DNA of 52,939 nucleotides, from contig CACZAK010000010.1 of assembly GCA_902779075.1 (NCBI GenBank), positions 1 through 52,939 on the forward strand. The letters run 5' to 3'. Below the pieces are notes generated by a model. That model ran no database searches. It had not been told where the DNA came from and saw nothing but the letters and a program-made list of their open reading frames with translations. This document shows positions 10,043-17,997 of the stretch, in pieces. The stretch's first letter is position 1. Each line of letters begins with the position of its first letter. A program made the translations under genes and the position numbers. The stretch comes from an uncultured bacterium (GTDB lineage Bacteria > Verrucomicrobiota > Kiritimatiellia > RFP12 > UBA1067).

Positions 10043-11947
10043 ACGTCATTTTCTGTTCCAGAATCCACCATCGAGGAGATCAAGGCTCGTACTGACATTG
10101 CCGACCTGATCTCCTCGTACGGCATCCAGCTGCGCCGCTCCAGCGGCGGTTACATGGCGTGTTGTCCGTTCCACCACGAGAAGACACCGTCTTTCCACAT
10201 CCAGCCCGACAAGGGATTCTACCACTGCTTCGGCTGCGGCGAGTCGGGCGACTGCATCAAGTTCGTCCAGAAACAGGAGGGGATGTCCTTCATCGAGGCC
10301 GTGAAGAAACTCGCCGGCGCGTGCGGCATCACGGTGGAGGAGAAGGAGGATCCCGAAGCCGGACAGCGCAAGCGCCTGCTGGCGCTCCACAGCCAGCTCG
10401 CCGACTTCTTCCGTCGCTGTCTTCTCCAGGCGAAGGAGGCGGAGCCCGCGCGCGCCTACCTCGCGAGCCGCGACCTGCCGGAGGCAATCGTCTCGCAGTT
10501 CAAGATCGGATACGCCCCGCTTTCCGCAGAGGCCATGCGTACGTGGGCAAAGAAATACGGTTTCACCGACGAAGACCTTACCGCCGCCGGCGTGTTGTTG
10601 CCGCCGAAGTTCGCGGGCGGTTCGTGGTTCAACCGCTTCGGCGGGCGTCTCATGTTTACGATCACCGATCGGCAGGACCGTGCCATCGCGTTTTCGGGGC
10701 GCATCCTCACGAACGACAAGAAGAAGGCGAAGTACGTCAATTCGCCCGAGACCGTTCTCTTTAAGAAATCGAACGTTCTCTTCGCGCTTGCCCACGCCGC
10801 GCCGAACATCGTCAAGACACCGGGACGCGAGGCGATCGTGTGCGAAGGGCAGATCGACGTGATCCGCTGCCATGCGTGCGGATTTCCCGTGGCGGTTGCG
10901 TCGCAGGGTACGGCCTTCACGGAGGAACACGTGCGCATCCTCAAGAAGTGCGCCGACTCCGTGGTGCTTGTATTTGACGGCGACGGCGCGGGACAGAAGG
11001 CCGCGATCCGCACGGGCGGGGAGTTCCTCGCGGCGGGCGTGCCCGTGCGCGTGGCGATGCTGCCGGAGGGCGAGGATCCCGATTCGCTTCTCCGCACGAA
11101 AGGGCCCGAGGCGTTTCAGGCGTGTCTAGACGCGGCGGTGTCCGTCGCGAACTTCCAGGTGCGCACGCTCCTTGCGCACGAGACGAAGCCCTACAACCTG
11201 CGCACGGTGTCGGATACGAGCCGGGCCGTGCTGGAGACCATCGCGAAATGCACGTCGGCGGTGATGCGCGCCACGCTCATCGACGAGGCGGCGGTGCTTC
11301 TTGGTGTGCCGCCTGCCGCCCTGCAGGAGGATTTCCTCAAGGTTACGGCCGCTTTGAAACACCGTCTACCGCCGCCTGCGCCCGTCATTCCGGACGAGCC
11401 CTTTGAGGAGCCGCCCGTCGATCAGACGTCCGTTGTGTCGCTTGCAGGGGAGGACGCCGCCTCGCCCAAGGTGAACCCGCCGCCGACAACCGAGACCGCG
11501 CTCTGCGAGTTTCTGATGGAGCACGAGCGCGATGCGGAGCGGGCGTCGCTCGATCAGCTCGTGGCGGATTACCTGCCGGACGCAGTCCTCGCGCACCCGT
11601 TCACGCGCGCGTTCGTGGGAGCGTGGCGCGCCGGGGCGTCCGCCGACGGGGATGCGATCACGTCCCTGCGCAACGACCTGCCGCCGGAGATGTGCGTGTG
11701 GCTTGACCACATCCTCCTGACTGAGGAGAAATCGGCCTCTAGCGAGCTTGCCCCTGAACAGATTCTCCAGGGATTCCTTCGTAAGCTGTGGATGGAGGCC
11801 GTGCGTCGCCGCCAAGGGGAGCTTCCTGCGGAGTCGACGCCCGAGAACGACGCGGCGCGCCTCCGTTATTCTACGGTCATCCGCCAACTACAGCGCGGTC
11901 CCTGGGGCCGAGCCAGCGCCCTCATGTGTTCCGCCACGTTAGAATAA
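10043..11947 (+). CDS. dnaG: DNA primase DnaG, apparently starting at ACG
   Basis: 634 aa if read from 10043. The conserved DnaG N-terminus (VPESTIEEIKARTDIADLI) is encoded from 10055 onward, upstream of the first in-frame ATG (10154), which starts only at the zinc finger. Between the in-frame stop at 9986 and that ATG there is no ATG, GTG or TTG. The best candidate is ACG at 10043, five bases after GGGAGA (10032-10037). Next come the CHC2 zinc-binding domain (CCPFHHEKTPSF, CFGCGESGD), the TOPRIM core (EGQIDV near residue 268, DGDGAGQKA near 312) and a C-terminal helicase-binding region. It makes replication primers. ACG could be a genuine rare start or a base error for ATG. The gene begins one base after the RM stop. 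Confidence 0.92.
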   Translation, partial: TSFSVPESTIEEIKARTDIADLISSYGIQLRRSSGGYMACCPFHHEKTPSFHIQPDKGFYHCFGCGESGDCIKFVQKQEGMSFIEAVKKLAGACGITVEEKEDPEAGQRKRLLALHSQLADFFRRCLLQAKEAEPARAYLASRDLPEAIVSQFKIGYAPLSAEAMRTWAKKYGFTDEDLTAAGVLLPPKFAGGSWFNRFGGRLMFTITDRQDRAIAFSGRILTNDKKKAKYVNSPETVLFKKSNVLFALAHAAPNIVKTPGREAIVCEGQIDVIRCHACGFPVAVASQGTAFTEEHVRILKKCADSVVLVFDGDGAGQKAAIRTGGEFLAAGVPVRVAMLPEGEDPDSLLRTKGPEAFQACLDAAVSVANFQVRTLLAHETKPYNLRTVSDTSRAVLETIAKCTSAVMRATLIDEAAVLLGVPPAALQEDFLKVTAALKHRLPPPAPVIPDEPFEEPPVDQTSVVSLAGEDAASPKVNPPPTTETALCEFLMEHERDAERASLDQLVADYLPDAVLAHPFTRAFVGAWRAGASADGDAITSLRNDLPPEMCVWLDHILLTEEKSASSELAPEQILQGFLRKLWMEAVRRRQGELPAESTPENDAARLRYSTVIRQLQRGPWGRASALMCSATLE

Positions 11948-12377
11948 CCAGTGCCCACCGTGCGCAAATTGGGCGCATCTGCGTAATTCGCCGCCGAGCC
12001 TTCTGATGATTGGAAACAACTATTTAAAACAACTTGCCTTTGGCGCGCGGGCTAACTCGCCCGCGCCCATTTGCCGATCCTCAAACTGCCACGATTCTGA
12101 ATGTTCAAGGAGCGCCCGCAGGATAATGTTGTTCTTGAAAGTTGTCATGGTTGTTTCCAAATCCCAATACGTATGGGTGAAAAACACAGATTCGCCCTTG
12201 CAAATTCATCTGACCATTTTGCACTTGCGCGGAGGGCGTGGATTTGGCATACTAGACGCGCTGAACCCTTCAGACGCGCAGTGTCGTTTTTGCGAGTTCC
12301 TTCAAGCCGTGTGACTTGCCTCGCGAATGGCGCGGAAGAGAGGTTTTGCGTTTACCTCTATAAACGGAGAAAGAAAA
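11948..12377 (+). promoter_or_regulatory. Intergenic region with a GC hairpin and a promoter
   Basis: No credible gene is present. A hairpin, GGCGCGCGGGC (12042-12052) with GCCCGCGCC (12059-12067), may end dnaG transcription but has no T-tract. A promoter, TTGCGC (12225-12230), 17 bp, CATACT (12248-12253), precedes a leader of about 120 nt for the gene at 12378. Confidence 0.55.
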
Positions 12378-13268
12378 ATGATAGACCGCCGTTCGTTCAT
12401 GGGACTTGGCGCGCTTGCAGTGGCTGCTGCCGCCTGCCGTCCCGCCGTAGCCGCAAATACCTGTTGCGCCGCGAAGAAGGGCAAGGTGAATTTCAAGTTC
12501 GGCATGGCCGGGTTCTCGTGTCACCGTCTGACGCTGGACGAGACGCTCAAGTTGATGAAGAAACTTGACCTGCACTATCTCTGCATCAAGGATTTCCACC
12601 TTCCGATCAAGTCCACACAGGCGGAAATCGACGCCTTCAAGCAGAAGTGCGCCGACTTCGGCGTGACAGGCTACGGCGTCGGCCCCATCTACATGGCGAC
12701 GAATGACGAATGCAAACGCGCTTTTGACTACGCCAAGGCAATCGGCGTGAAGACCGTCGTTGCCGTGCCGAACGAGCAGAAGGGCAAGAAGCGTGTCCAC
12801 AGCCGTGCCCGCTGCGAGTACCTGAGCGGACTCTGCGCCGAGTACGACATGAAGGTGGCCATCCACAACCACGGCCCCGACATGCCCGACTGCTATCCCA
12901 CGGGCGAGTCGTCGTTCAACATGGTCAAGGACCTCGACCCGCGCATGGGTCTGTGCCTCGACATCGGCCACGACTACCGCGCCAAGGCCAACCCGGCCGA
13001 TTCCGTTCGCCGCTTCCACACGCGCCTCTTCGACATGCATGTGAAGAACATCCTCCTCAAGCCCAAGTACCACGCCGTTCCGATGCCGCGCGGCGAGATG
13101 GACCTCTGGGAGGTCGTCAAGGCCCTCGTGGAGGTTGGCTACACCGGCTGCTGCTCGCTTGAGTACGAGTCGTTCCCCGGCAAGGGCGTGAAGCCCGGCA
13201 TCAAGGAGCTTGACGTGGCCGAGTGCGTGGGTTACTTCAAGGCGCTCATGAGGGCCGCCGAAGGTTGA
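12378..13268 (+). CDS. Exported sugar-phosphate isomerase/epimerase-like TIM-barrel protein
   Basis: 296 aa. The start at ATG 12378 has GGAG at 12366-12369; the in-frame ATG at 12327 has none. The N-terminus is Tat-like (DRRSFMGLGAL), with an AAAACR sequence that could be a lipobox or a signal-peptidase site. The body is an AP-endonuclease-2/xylose-isomerase-like barrel. It shows 'FKFGMAGFSCHRLTLDET', 'VAIHNHGP' and 'LCLDIGHDYRA', then 'MHVKNI', 'MPRGEMDLWEVVKALVEVGYTGCCSLEYE'. The H, D, H and E residues in these segments are the usual metal ligands. The substrate is unknown; exported relatives in PVC bacteria accompany polysaccharide catabolism. It overlaps dxr by four bases. Confidence 0.82.
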   Translation: MIDRRSFMGLGALAVAAAACRPAVAANTCCAAKKGKVNFKFGMAGFSCHRLTLDETLKLMKKLDLHYLCIKDFHLPIKSTQAEIDAFKQKCADFGVTGYGVGPIYMATNDECKRAFDYAKAIGVKTVVAVPNEQKGKKRVHSRARCEYLSGLCAEYDMKVAIHNHGPDMPDCYPTGESSFNMVKDLDPRMGLCLDIGHDYRAKANPADSVRRFHTRLFDMHVKNILLKPKYHAVPMPRGEMDLWEVVKALVEVGYTGCCSLEYESFPGKGVKPGIKELDVAECVGYFKALMRAAEG

Positions 13269-14356
13269 AGCGGATTCTCATACTAGGAGCGACCGGCTCC
13301 ATCGGCACGAGTGCGTGCGACGTCGTTCGCACGCACCCGTCCGATTTCCGCATAGCGGGTTTGGCGGTCCGCTCCAACCGTGAAAGGGCCGAGGCGCTGG
13401 GACGCGAATTCGGTGCGCCCGTGTTCTGTGGCGAGGACGCCGCCGAGAGGGCCGTTGAGGAGACGGACGCCGACATCGTGCTCGTCTCCACTGTCGGCCT
13501 CTCCGGACTCGCCCCCACGCTTGCCGCGATTGAGAAGGGCGTGGACGTAGCGCTCGCCACCAAGGAGGTGATGGTGGCGGCGGGCGAGCTCGTCTGTGCC
13601 CGCGCCGAGGCGAAAGGCGTGAAGATCCTGCCCGTCGACTCCGAGCATTCAGCCATTTTCCAGTGTCTGCAGTCGGGGGACTCGGGCTGGCGTGGACGGC
13701 GCGACGTGTCTAGGCTGATTCTCACGGCGAGCGGCGGACCGTTCCTCGACGGCCCCGCCGACCTCTCCTCCGTCACGCCCGAACAGGCGCTCAACCATCC
13801 CCGCTGGAAGATGGGCCCGAAGGTCACGGTCGACTCGTCCACCATGATGAACAAGGGGTTCGAGATCCTTGAGGCCCGTTGGCTCTTCGACGTGCCAGTG
13901 GACCGCATCGACGTGGTGGTACACCCGGAATCGATCGTTCATTCCCTCGTGGAGTTCACCGACGGCGCCACGCTTGCGCAGCTCTCGCCGCCCGACATGC
14001 GTGTGCCGATCCAGTACGCCTTCACGTGGCCGGACCGCCTGCCCGCCGAACGCGCGCGGCTCGACCTCGCGACGCTTTCCTCGCTCACGTTCCGCGCACC
14101 GGACGAGGACCGCTTCCCGTGCCTGCGGATCGTCCGCGCGGCGTCGGAGGCGGGCGGTGTCCGCACCGCCGTGCTCTCGGCGGCGGACGAAGTGGCGGTG
14201 TCCCGCTTCCTCGCAGGCTCGATTTCGTACACGGACATCCCGCGGCTCGTCGCGGACGCGGTGGACGCCGCGCCGGACCTGCCGTGCGACTCGCTTGAAA
14301 ACATCCTCGCCGCCGACGCGGCCGGAAGAAAGTTGGCAGAAAAATGGAATTCCTGA
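13265..14356 (+). CDS. dxr: 1-deoxy-D-xylulose 5-phosphate reductoisomerase
   Basis: About 363 aa from a TTG start overlapping the preceding TGA (TTGA). GAGGG lies nine bases upstream and the protein homology begins exactly there (LKRILILGATGSIG). Visible landmarks are the NADPH loop GATGSIG, 'ATKEVMVAAGE', 'LPVDSEHSAIFQCLQ', 'LTASGGPF', 'HPRWKMGPKVTVDSSTMMNKG' and 'VHPESIVHSLVEF', which cover the metal- and substrate-binding residues. It converts DXP to MEP, the committed step of the MEP isoprenoid pathway. It is the first gene of a dxr-rseP-ispG cluster, an arrangement common in bacteria, and overlaps rseP by 13 bases. Confidence 0.95.
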   Translation: MKRILILGATGSIGTSACDVVRTHPSDFRIAGLAVRSNRERAEALGREFGAPVFCGEDAAERAVEETDADIVLVSTVGLSGLAPTLAAIEKGVDVALATKEVMVAAGELVCARAEAKGVKILPVDSEHSAIFQCLQSGDSGWRGRRDVSRLILTASGGPFLDGPADLSSVTPEQALNHPRWKMGPKVTVDSSTMMNKGFEILEARWLFDVPVDRIDVVVHPESIVHSLVEFTDGATLAQLSPPDMRVPIQYAFTWPDRLPAERARLDLATLSSLTFRAPDEDRFPCLRIVRAASEAGGVRTAVLSAADEVAVSRFLAGSISYTDIPRLVADAVDAAPDLPCDSLENILAADAAGRKLAEKWNS

Positions 14357-15609
14357 TTACCGTGTTGGCGATTATCGCCTGCATTCTCCTGTTCTCGTTT
14401 GCGATCTTCATCCATGAGTTCGGGCATTTCCTCGCCGCGAAGTTGCTGGGTTTCCAGGTGGACACGTTCTCGATCGGTTTCGGTCCGGCTCTCTGGAAGA
14501 AGACCTGGAAGGGCGTGGAATACCGCATCTCCGCCATCCCATTCGGCGGCTACGTGGCGTTGCCCCAGCTTGACCCAGCTGGTACGGCGGGCGTGCAGGG
14601 CTCGCAGACCGAAGGTGAGGACGGCACGGACGCAAAAGACCCCGGCGGCGAACCCGTCGTGCCGATGGCGAACTGGAAGAAGATCGTCGTGGCGTTCGCG
14701 GGACCGTTCGGCAACATGGTGCTGGCCGTCGTGCTCGCCCTCGTCCTCTCCGCCGCGCCGGGCGCGCATTTCGGCGTCCTTTCCGCCGAGATCGGCGGCC
14801 TTGTCGACGACGGACCGGCCGCAAAGGCCGGACTCAAGGTCGGCGACCGCGTGCTGTCCGTGAACGGCCATGCCGTGAACACGTGGACGGACTTGATGAC
14901 GGAGGTCCAAATCGTGGCCGAGCGCCCGGCGGAGTTCGTCGTCGAGCGCGGCGGCACGAACGTGGTCCTCACCATTACGCCGCAGCGCGACAAGGACATG
15001 CCGGACCGCTATCTCATCAGCGCGCTTTCCACCACGGGCACCCGCAGCTACGCCCCCTGGATGCCGGACCGCAACCCGCTCCGCCAGCTCGCGTGGGACG
15101 CGGGCTCAATGGCGCGCGTCTTGAAGGCGCTCGTCACGCCAAAAGAGGCCGGCTCCACCGCGAGAAGCCTCGGCGGCCCCGTGATGATCGCCGAGGGCCT
15201 CTACCGCCAGGTGCGGCACGACCGCTGGGATGCGATCGGGTTCCTGCGGTTCCTCAACGTCAACCTGGCCGTGCTGAACCTTCTGCCGATTCCCGTTCTG
15301 GACGGCGGACTCATCCTCTTCTCCCTTATTGCGCTCATCTTCCGCCGCCCCGTGCCGCGCAAGATCGTGGACAATCTCTCGATGGTGTTCATGTACCTCT
15401 TCCTCGCGCTGATGGTCACGCTCGTGTGGCGCGACGTGACGCGTAGCCGCCGCATGCACAAGGCAAGGGGTGAACTCGAGAAACTGATCAAGCTGGAAGA
15501 GAAACGTCTGAAACGCGCGCAGCAGTTCAAGCCCGCCTTCGACCTCGGTACGTCGTCCGAAGACGCCGGTATGGCGGGCACCCCGTGCCCGCCGCCCGAG
15601 AAGGACTAA
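14344..15609 (+). CDS. rseP: RseP-type site-2 intramembrane zinc metalloprotease
   Basis: 421 aa. The first membrane segment carries HEFGH (H24-E25..H28), the HExxH zinc motif. A PDZ domain follows a second membrane segment (AKAGLKVGDRVLSVNGHAV, roughly residues 155-225). The third metal ligand is in 'NLLPIPVLDGGLIL' near D320, and further membrane helices follow. It cleaves membrane-anchored substrates such as anti-sigma factors or signal-peptide remnants; the substrate here is not known. A low-complexity insert near residues 75-105 (rich in E, D, G) precedes the second helix. The C-terminus has a charged coiled-coil-like stretch (ELEKLIKLEEKRLKRAQQ) not typical of short RseP proteins. Confidence 0.93.
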   Translation: MEFLITVLAIIACILLFSFAIFIHEFGHFLAAKLLGFQVDTFSIGFGPALWKKTWKGVEYRISAIPFGGYVALPQLDPAGTAGVQGSQTEGEDGTDAKDPGGEPVVPMANWKKIVVAFAGPFGNMVLAVVLALVLSAAPGAHFGVLSAEIGGLVDDGPAAKAGLKVGDRVLSVNGHAVNTWTDLMTEVQIVAERPAEFVVERGGTNVVLTITPQRDKDMPDRYLISALSTTGTRSYAPWMPDRNPLRQLAWDAGSMARVLKALVTPKEAGSTARSLGGPVMIAEGLYRQVRHDRWDAIGFLRFLNVNLAVLNLLPIPVLDGGLILFSLIALIFRRPVPRKIVDNLSMVFMYLFLALMVTLVWRDVTRSRRMHKARGELEKLIKLEEKRLKRAQQFKPAFDLGTSSEDAGMAGTPCPPPEKD

Positions 15610-15612
15610 CCC

Positions 15613-16692
15613 GTGTTCACCCGCACGCAAACCCGCCTGCTCAAAATCGGCAACCTCCCGCTTGGCGGCGGGGCGCCGGTTTCGGTTCAGACCATGTCCA
15701 ACGCCGCTCCGCACGACGCGGCGGCCCTCGTTGCGCAGGTCGCCAGCTGCGCGGAACGCGGTGCGGATGTAGTGCGCCTTACGGTGCCGGATATCGAGGC
15801 CGCGCGCGTCCTCGGCGAGGTGCGAAAGTCGTCTCCCGTGCCGCTCGTGGCCGACATCCATTTCGACCACCGCTGCGCGCTCGCCGCTATCGAGGCCGGT
15901 GCGGACGCCCTGCGCCTCAATCCCGGCAACATCGGCGGACGCGAGAAGGTGCGCGAGGTGGCGCGCACGGCCAAGGCGAAGGGCGTGCCGATCCGCGTGG
16001 GCGTGAACGGTGGATCGCTGGAGAAGGACATCCTTGAAAAGCACGGCGGCGCCACGCCCGAGGCGCTCGTGGAGTCCGCCCTCCGGCACGTGAAGCTGTT
16101 GGAGGATGAGGATTTCCGCGACATCGCGATTTCGGTGAAGGCAAGTGACGTGGCGCGCACGCTCGCGGCGTATCGTCTGCTTGCGGAGCGTACGGACTGT
16201 CCGCTCCATCTCGGCGTGACGGAGGCTGGCACGTTCATTCCCGGCACCGTGCGTTCGAGCGTGGCGCTTGGCATTCTGCTGTCGGAGGGCATCGGCGACA
16301 CGATCCGCGTGTCGCTTACGGACGTGCCAGAGCGCGAGGTGACCGTTGGTCTTGAAATTTTGCGTTCGCTGGGATTGCGTGCGCCGGGTCCATCCGTGAC
16401 GAGCTGTCCCACATGCGGGCGCACCCGCGTGGACGTGTGCCGTGTGGCCGAGGAGGTAGAGGCTGCGCTGGAGCGGTATCAGCGCGAGCACGCGAACGTG
16501 AAGTTGCCGCACGTGGCCGTGATGGGCTGCGCCGTAAATGGACCTGGAGAGGCCAAAAACGCCGACGTAGCGCTCTGCGGCGGAAACGGCGAATTCCTCC
16601 TTTACGTACACGGAAAGCCCGTGCGCAAGGTACCTTCCTCAGATGCCGTTGCGGCCGTCCTTGGGATGTTGCCGCGATCATCGTGGGCGTGA
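15613..16692 (+). CDS. ispG: 4-hydroxy-3-methylbut-2-enyl-diphosphate synthase (flavodoxin)
   Basis: 359 aa from GTG 15613, with AAGGA about eight bases upstream inside the end of rseP. The N-terminal TIM barrel has 'VSVQTMSN', 'GADVVRLTVPD', 'PLVADIHFDHRCAL' and 'LRLNPGNIG'. The C-terminal 4Fe-4S domain has cysteines in SCPTCGRTRVDV and MGCAVNGPGEAKNADV. It reduces MEcPP to HMBPP in the MEP pathway, so with dxr the cluster covers two pathway steps around the protease gene. Confidence 0.96.
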   Translation: MFTRTQTRLLKIGNLPLGGGAPVSVQTMSNAAPHDAAALVAQVASCAERGADVVRLTVPDIEAARVLGEVRKSSPVPLVADIHFDHRCALAAIEAGADALRLNPGNIGGREKVREVARTAKAKGVPIRVGVNGGSLEKDILEKHGGATPEALVESALRHVKLLEDEDFRDIAISVKASDVARTLAAYRLLAERTDCPLHLGVTEAGTFIPGTVRSSVALGILLSEGIGDTIRVSLTDVPEREVTVGLEILRSLGLRAPGPSVTSCPTCGRTRVDVCRVAEEVEAALERYQREHANVKLPHVAVMGCAVNGPGEAKNADVALCGGNGEFLLYVHGKPVRKVPSSDAVAAVLGMLPRSSWA

Positions 16693-16751
16693 AGTACTGG
16701 GTGATGTTCGTTCGCAGAATCCGTGATTTCAAGAATGTTGAAACAATGATG

Positions 16752-16781
16752 TTGAAATGAGGGACGTCGTTGTGGTATAAT
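16752..16781 (+). promoter_or_regulatory. Strong promoter abutting the start codon (leaderless arrangement)
   Basis: TTGAAA (16752-16757), 18 bp, TATAAT (16776-16781). Only six bases separate the -10 box from ATG 16788, so transcription should begin at or within a base or two of the start codon. No ribosome site is present. Confidence 0.65.
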
Positions 16782-16787
16782 TGCCGC

Positions 16788-17903
16788 ATGAAAATTGCAA
16801 ATCCATTTCTGACGGCAGGATATGCCGGCCCCGATTATTTCTGCGACAGGAAGCGGGAGACGGAAGAGTTGATCAGGCATCTTGACAACGACCGGAACAC
16901 TACGCTCATGTCGCCGCGCCGTTACGGGAAGACTGGTCTGATCCGTCAGGTCCTGCATTTGCTTTCGAAGCGGCGCGGCATGAAGACGGTCTACGTTGAC
17001 CTGTATCCGACGCGCAGTCTTCCGGATTTTGCGCGCGCGCTGGCAACTGCGGTCGCAGAATCCGTGGAATCGCCCGCCGAGAAGGTGTTCCGGGCCGTGT
17101 CCGCGTTCGCGCGGGGATTCCGTCCAACGATGACCCTTGACGAGATTTCGGGGCGGCCGAAGTTCAGCTTCGACATCAATGCGGCGAACGCGCAGGCGTC
17201 GCTTGAGTCGATCCTTGAATACCTGAAGTCGCGGAAAGGGCGCACGATCGTCGCGATCGACGAGTTCCAGCAGATAGCCGAATATCCCGAGAAGGGGGTC
17301 GAGGCGTTGCTTCGGTCTAAGATCCAGTTCATGCACAATGTTGGTTTCGTCTTTTCTGGATCCAGGCTTCACATGATGGCCGAGATGTTCCATTCCCCGA
17401 AACGGCCGTTCTTCAATTCGACGGCGGCGATGTCTCTTGGGGTCATAGACAGTCAGGCCTATTTTCGCTTTGCCGCTTCGTTTTTCCGCAAAGCCGGCAA
17501 GATTCTGCCACAGGAGACTTTTGCGGCGGCGTATGACAGGTTCGAAGGCATCACATGGTATGTCCAGTCAGTGATGAAGGTGCTTTATGCGTCTGAAGTT
17601 GCACGGCCGACTGAGGAGGACGTGGCCGCCGTCGTCAGTCAGCTGGTTGAGGAGAACGCGATGAACTACGGTTTCATCCTCTCCAAGTGTACGCCTGGCG
17701 CGGTAGAACTTCTCCGCGCGGTGGCTGCGGAGCGTGTGGTGTCCGAGCCGATGTCCGCTGAGTTCGGGCGCAGGCATGGCCTACGGGCGCCGTCAAGCGT
17801 GCGCTTCGCGCTTGACTCACTTCTAGAGGACGAACTCCTCTACAAACGTGAAGACGGATATGTCGTGTATGATCGCTTGTTCGCCGAATGGTTGAGGGGA
17901 TAA
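16788..17903 (+). CDS. Archaeal-type P-loop ATPase (AAA family, stand-alone)
   Basis: 371 aa from ATG 16788. The order of motifs is that of the Arch_ATPase/AAA_34-like group: 'NPFLTAGYAGPDYFCDRKRE' near the N-terminus, Walker A as MSPRRYGKTGL (residues about 40-50), Walker B as TIVAIDEFQQIAEYP (near residue 155), and a sensor-like 'FVFSGSRLHMM'. A C-terminal winged-helix region includes 'EDELLYKREDGYVVYDRLFAEWL'. Members are STAND-like NTPases of unclear role, common as orphan genes in Bacteroidetes and PVC genomes. It is transcribed alone from a promoter that leaves no leader. Confidence 0.85.
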   Translation: MKIANPFLTAGYAGPDYFCDRKRETEELIRHLDNDRNTTLMSPRRYGKTGLIRQVLHLLSKRRGMKTVYVDLYPTRSLPDFARALATAVAESVESPAEKVFRAVSAFARGFRPTMTLDEISGRPKFSFDINAANAQASLESILEYLKSRKGRTIVAIDEFQQIAEYPEKGVEALLRSKIQFMHNVGFVFSGSRLHMMAEMFHSPKRPFFNSTAAMSLGVIDSQAYFRFAASFFRKAGKILPQETFAAAYDRFEGITWYVQSVMKVLYASEVARPTEEDVAAVVSQLVEENAMNYGFILSKCTPGAVELLRAVAAERVVSEPMSAEFGRRHGLRAPSSVRFALDSLLEDELLYKREDGYVVYDRLFAEWLRG

Positions 17904-17946
17904 CATGGTATTTTTTCTCCCCAACTTTGCGATGCCCGAGACCGTC

Positions 17947-17997
17947 CTGCCCAGGCCGCGACAAGCGCGGCCTAGGCAGTTAGTTGGAGGAGTTTTT
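17947..17997 (+). terminator. Rho-independent terminator between convergent genes
   Basis: The 13-bp arms CTGCCCAGGCCGC (17947-17959) and GCGGCCTAGGCAG (17967-17979) pair with one mismatch. CTCC/GGAG-containing outer arms extend the stem, and TTTTT follows at 17993-17997. Confidence 0.8.

Noticed and set aside
15106..16611. 501-aa open frame on the minus strand
   Set aside because: Antisense to rseP and ispG, low-complexity R/H-rich.
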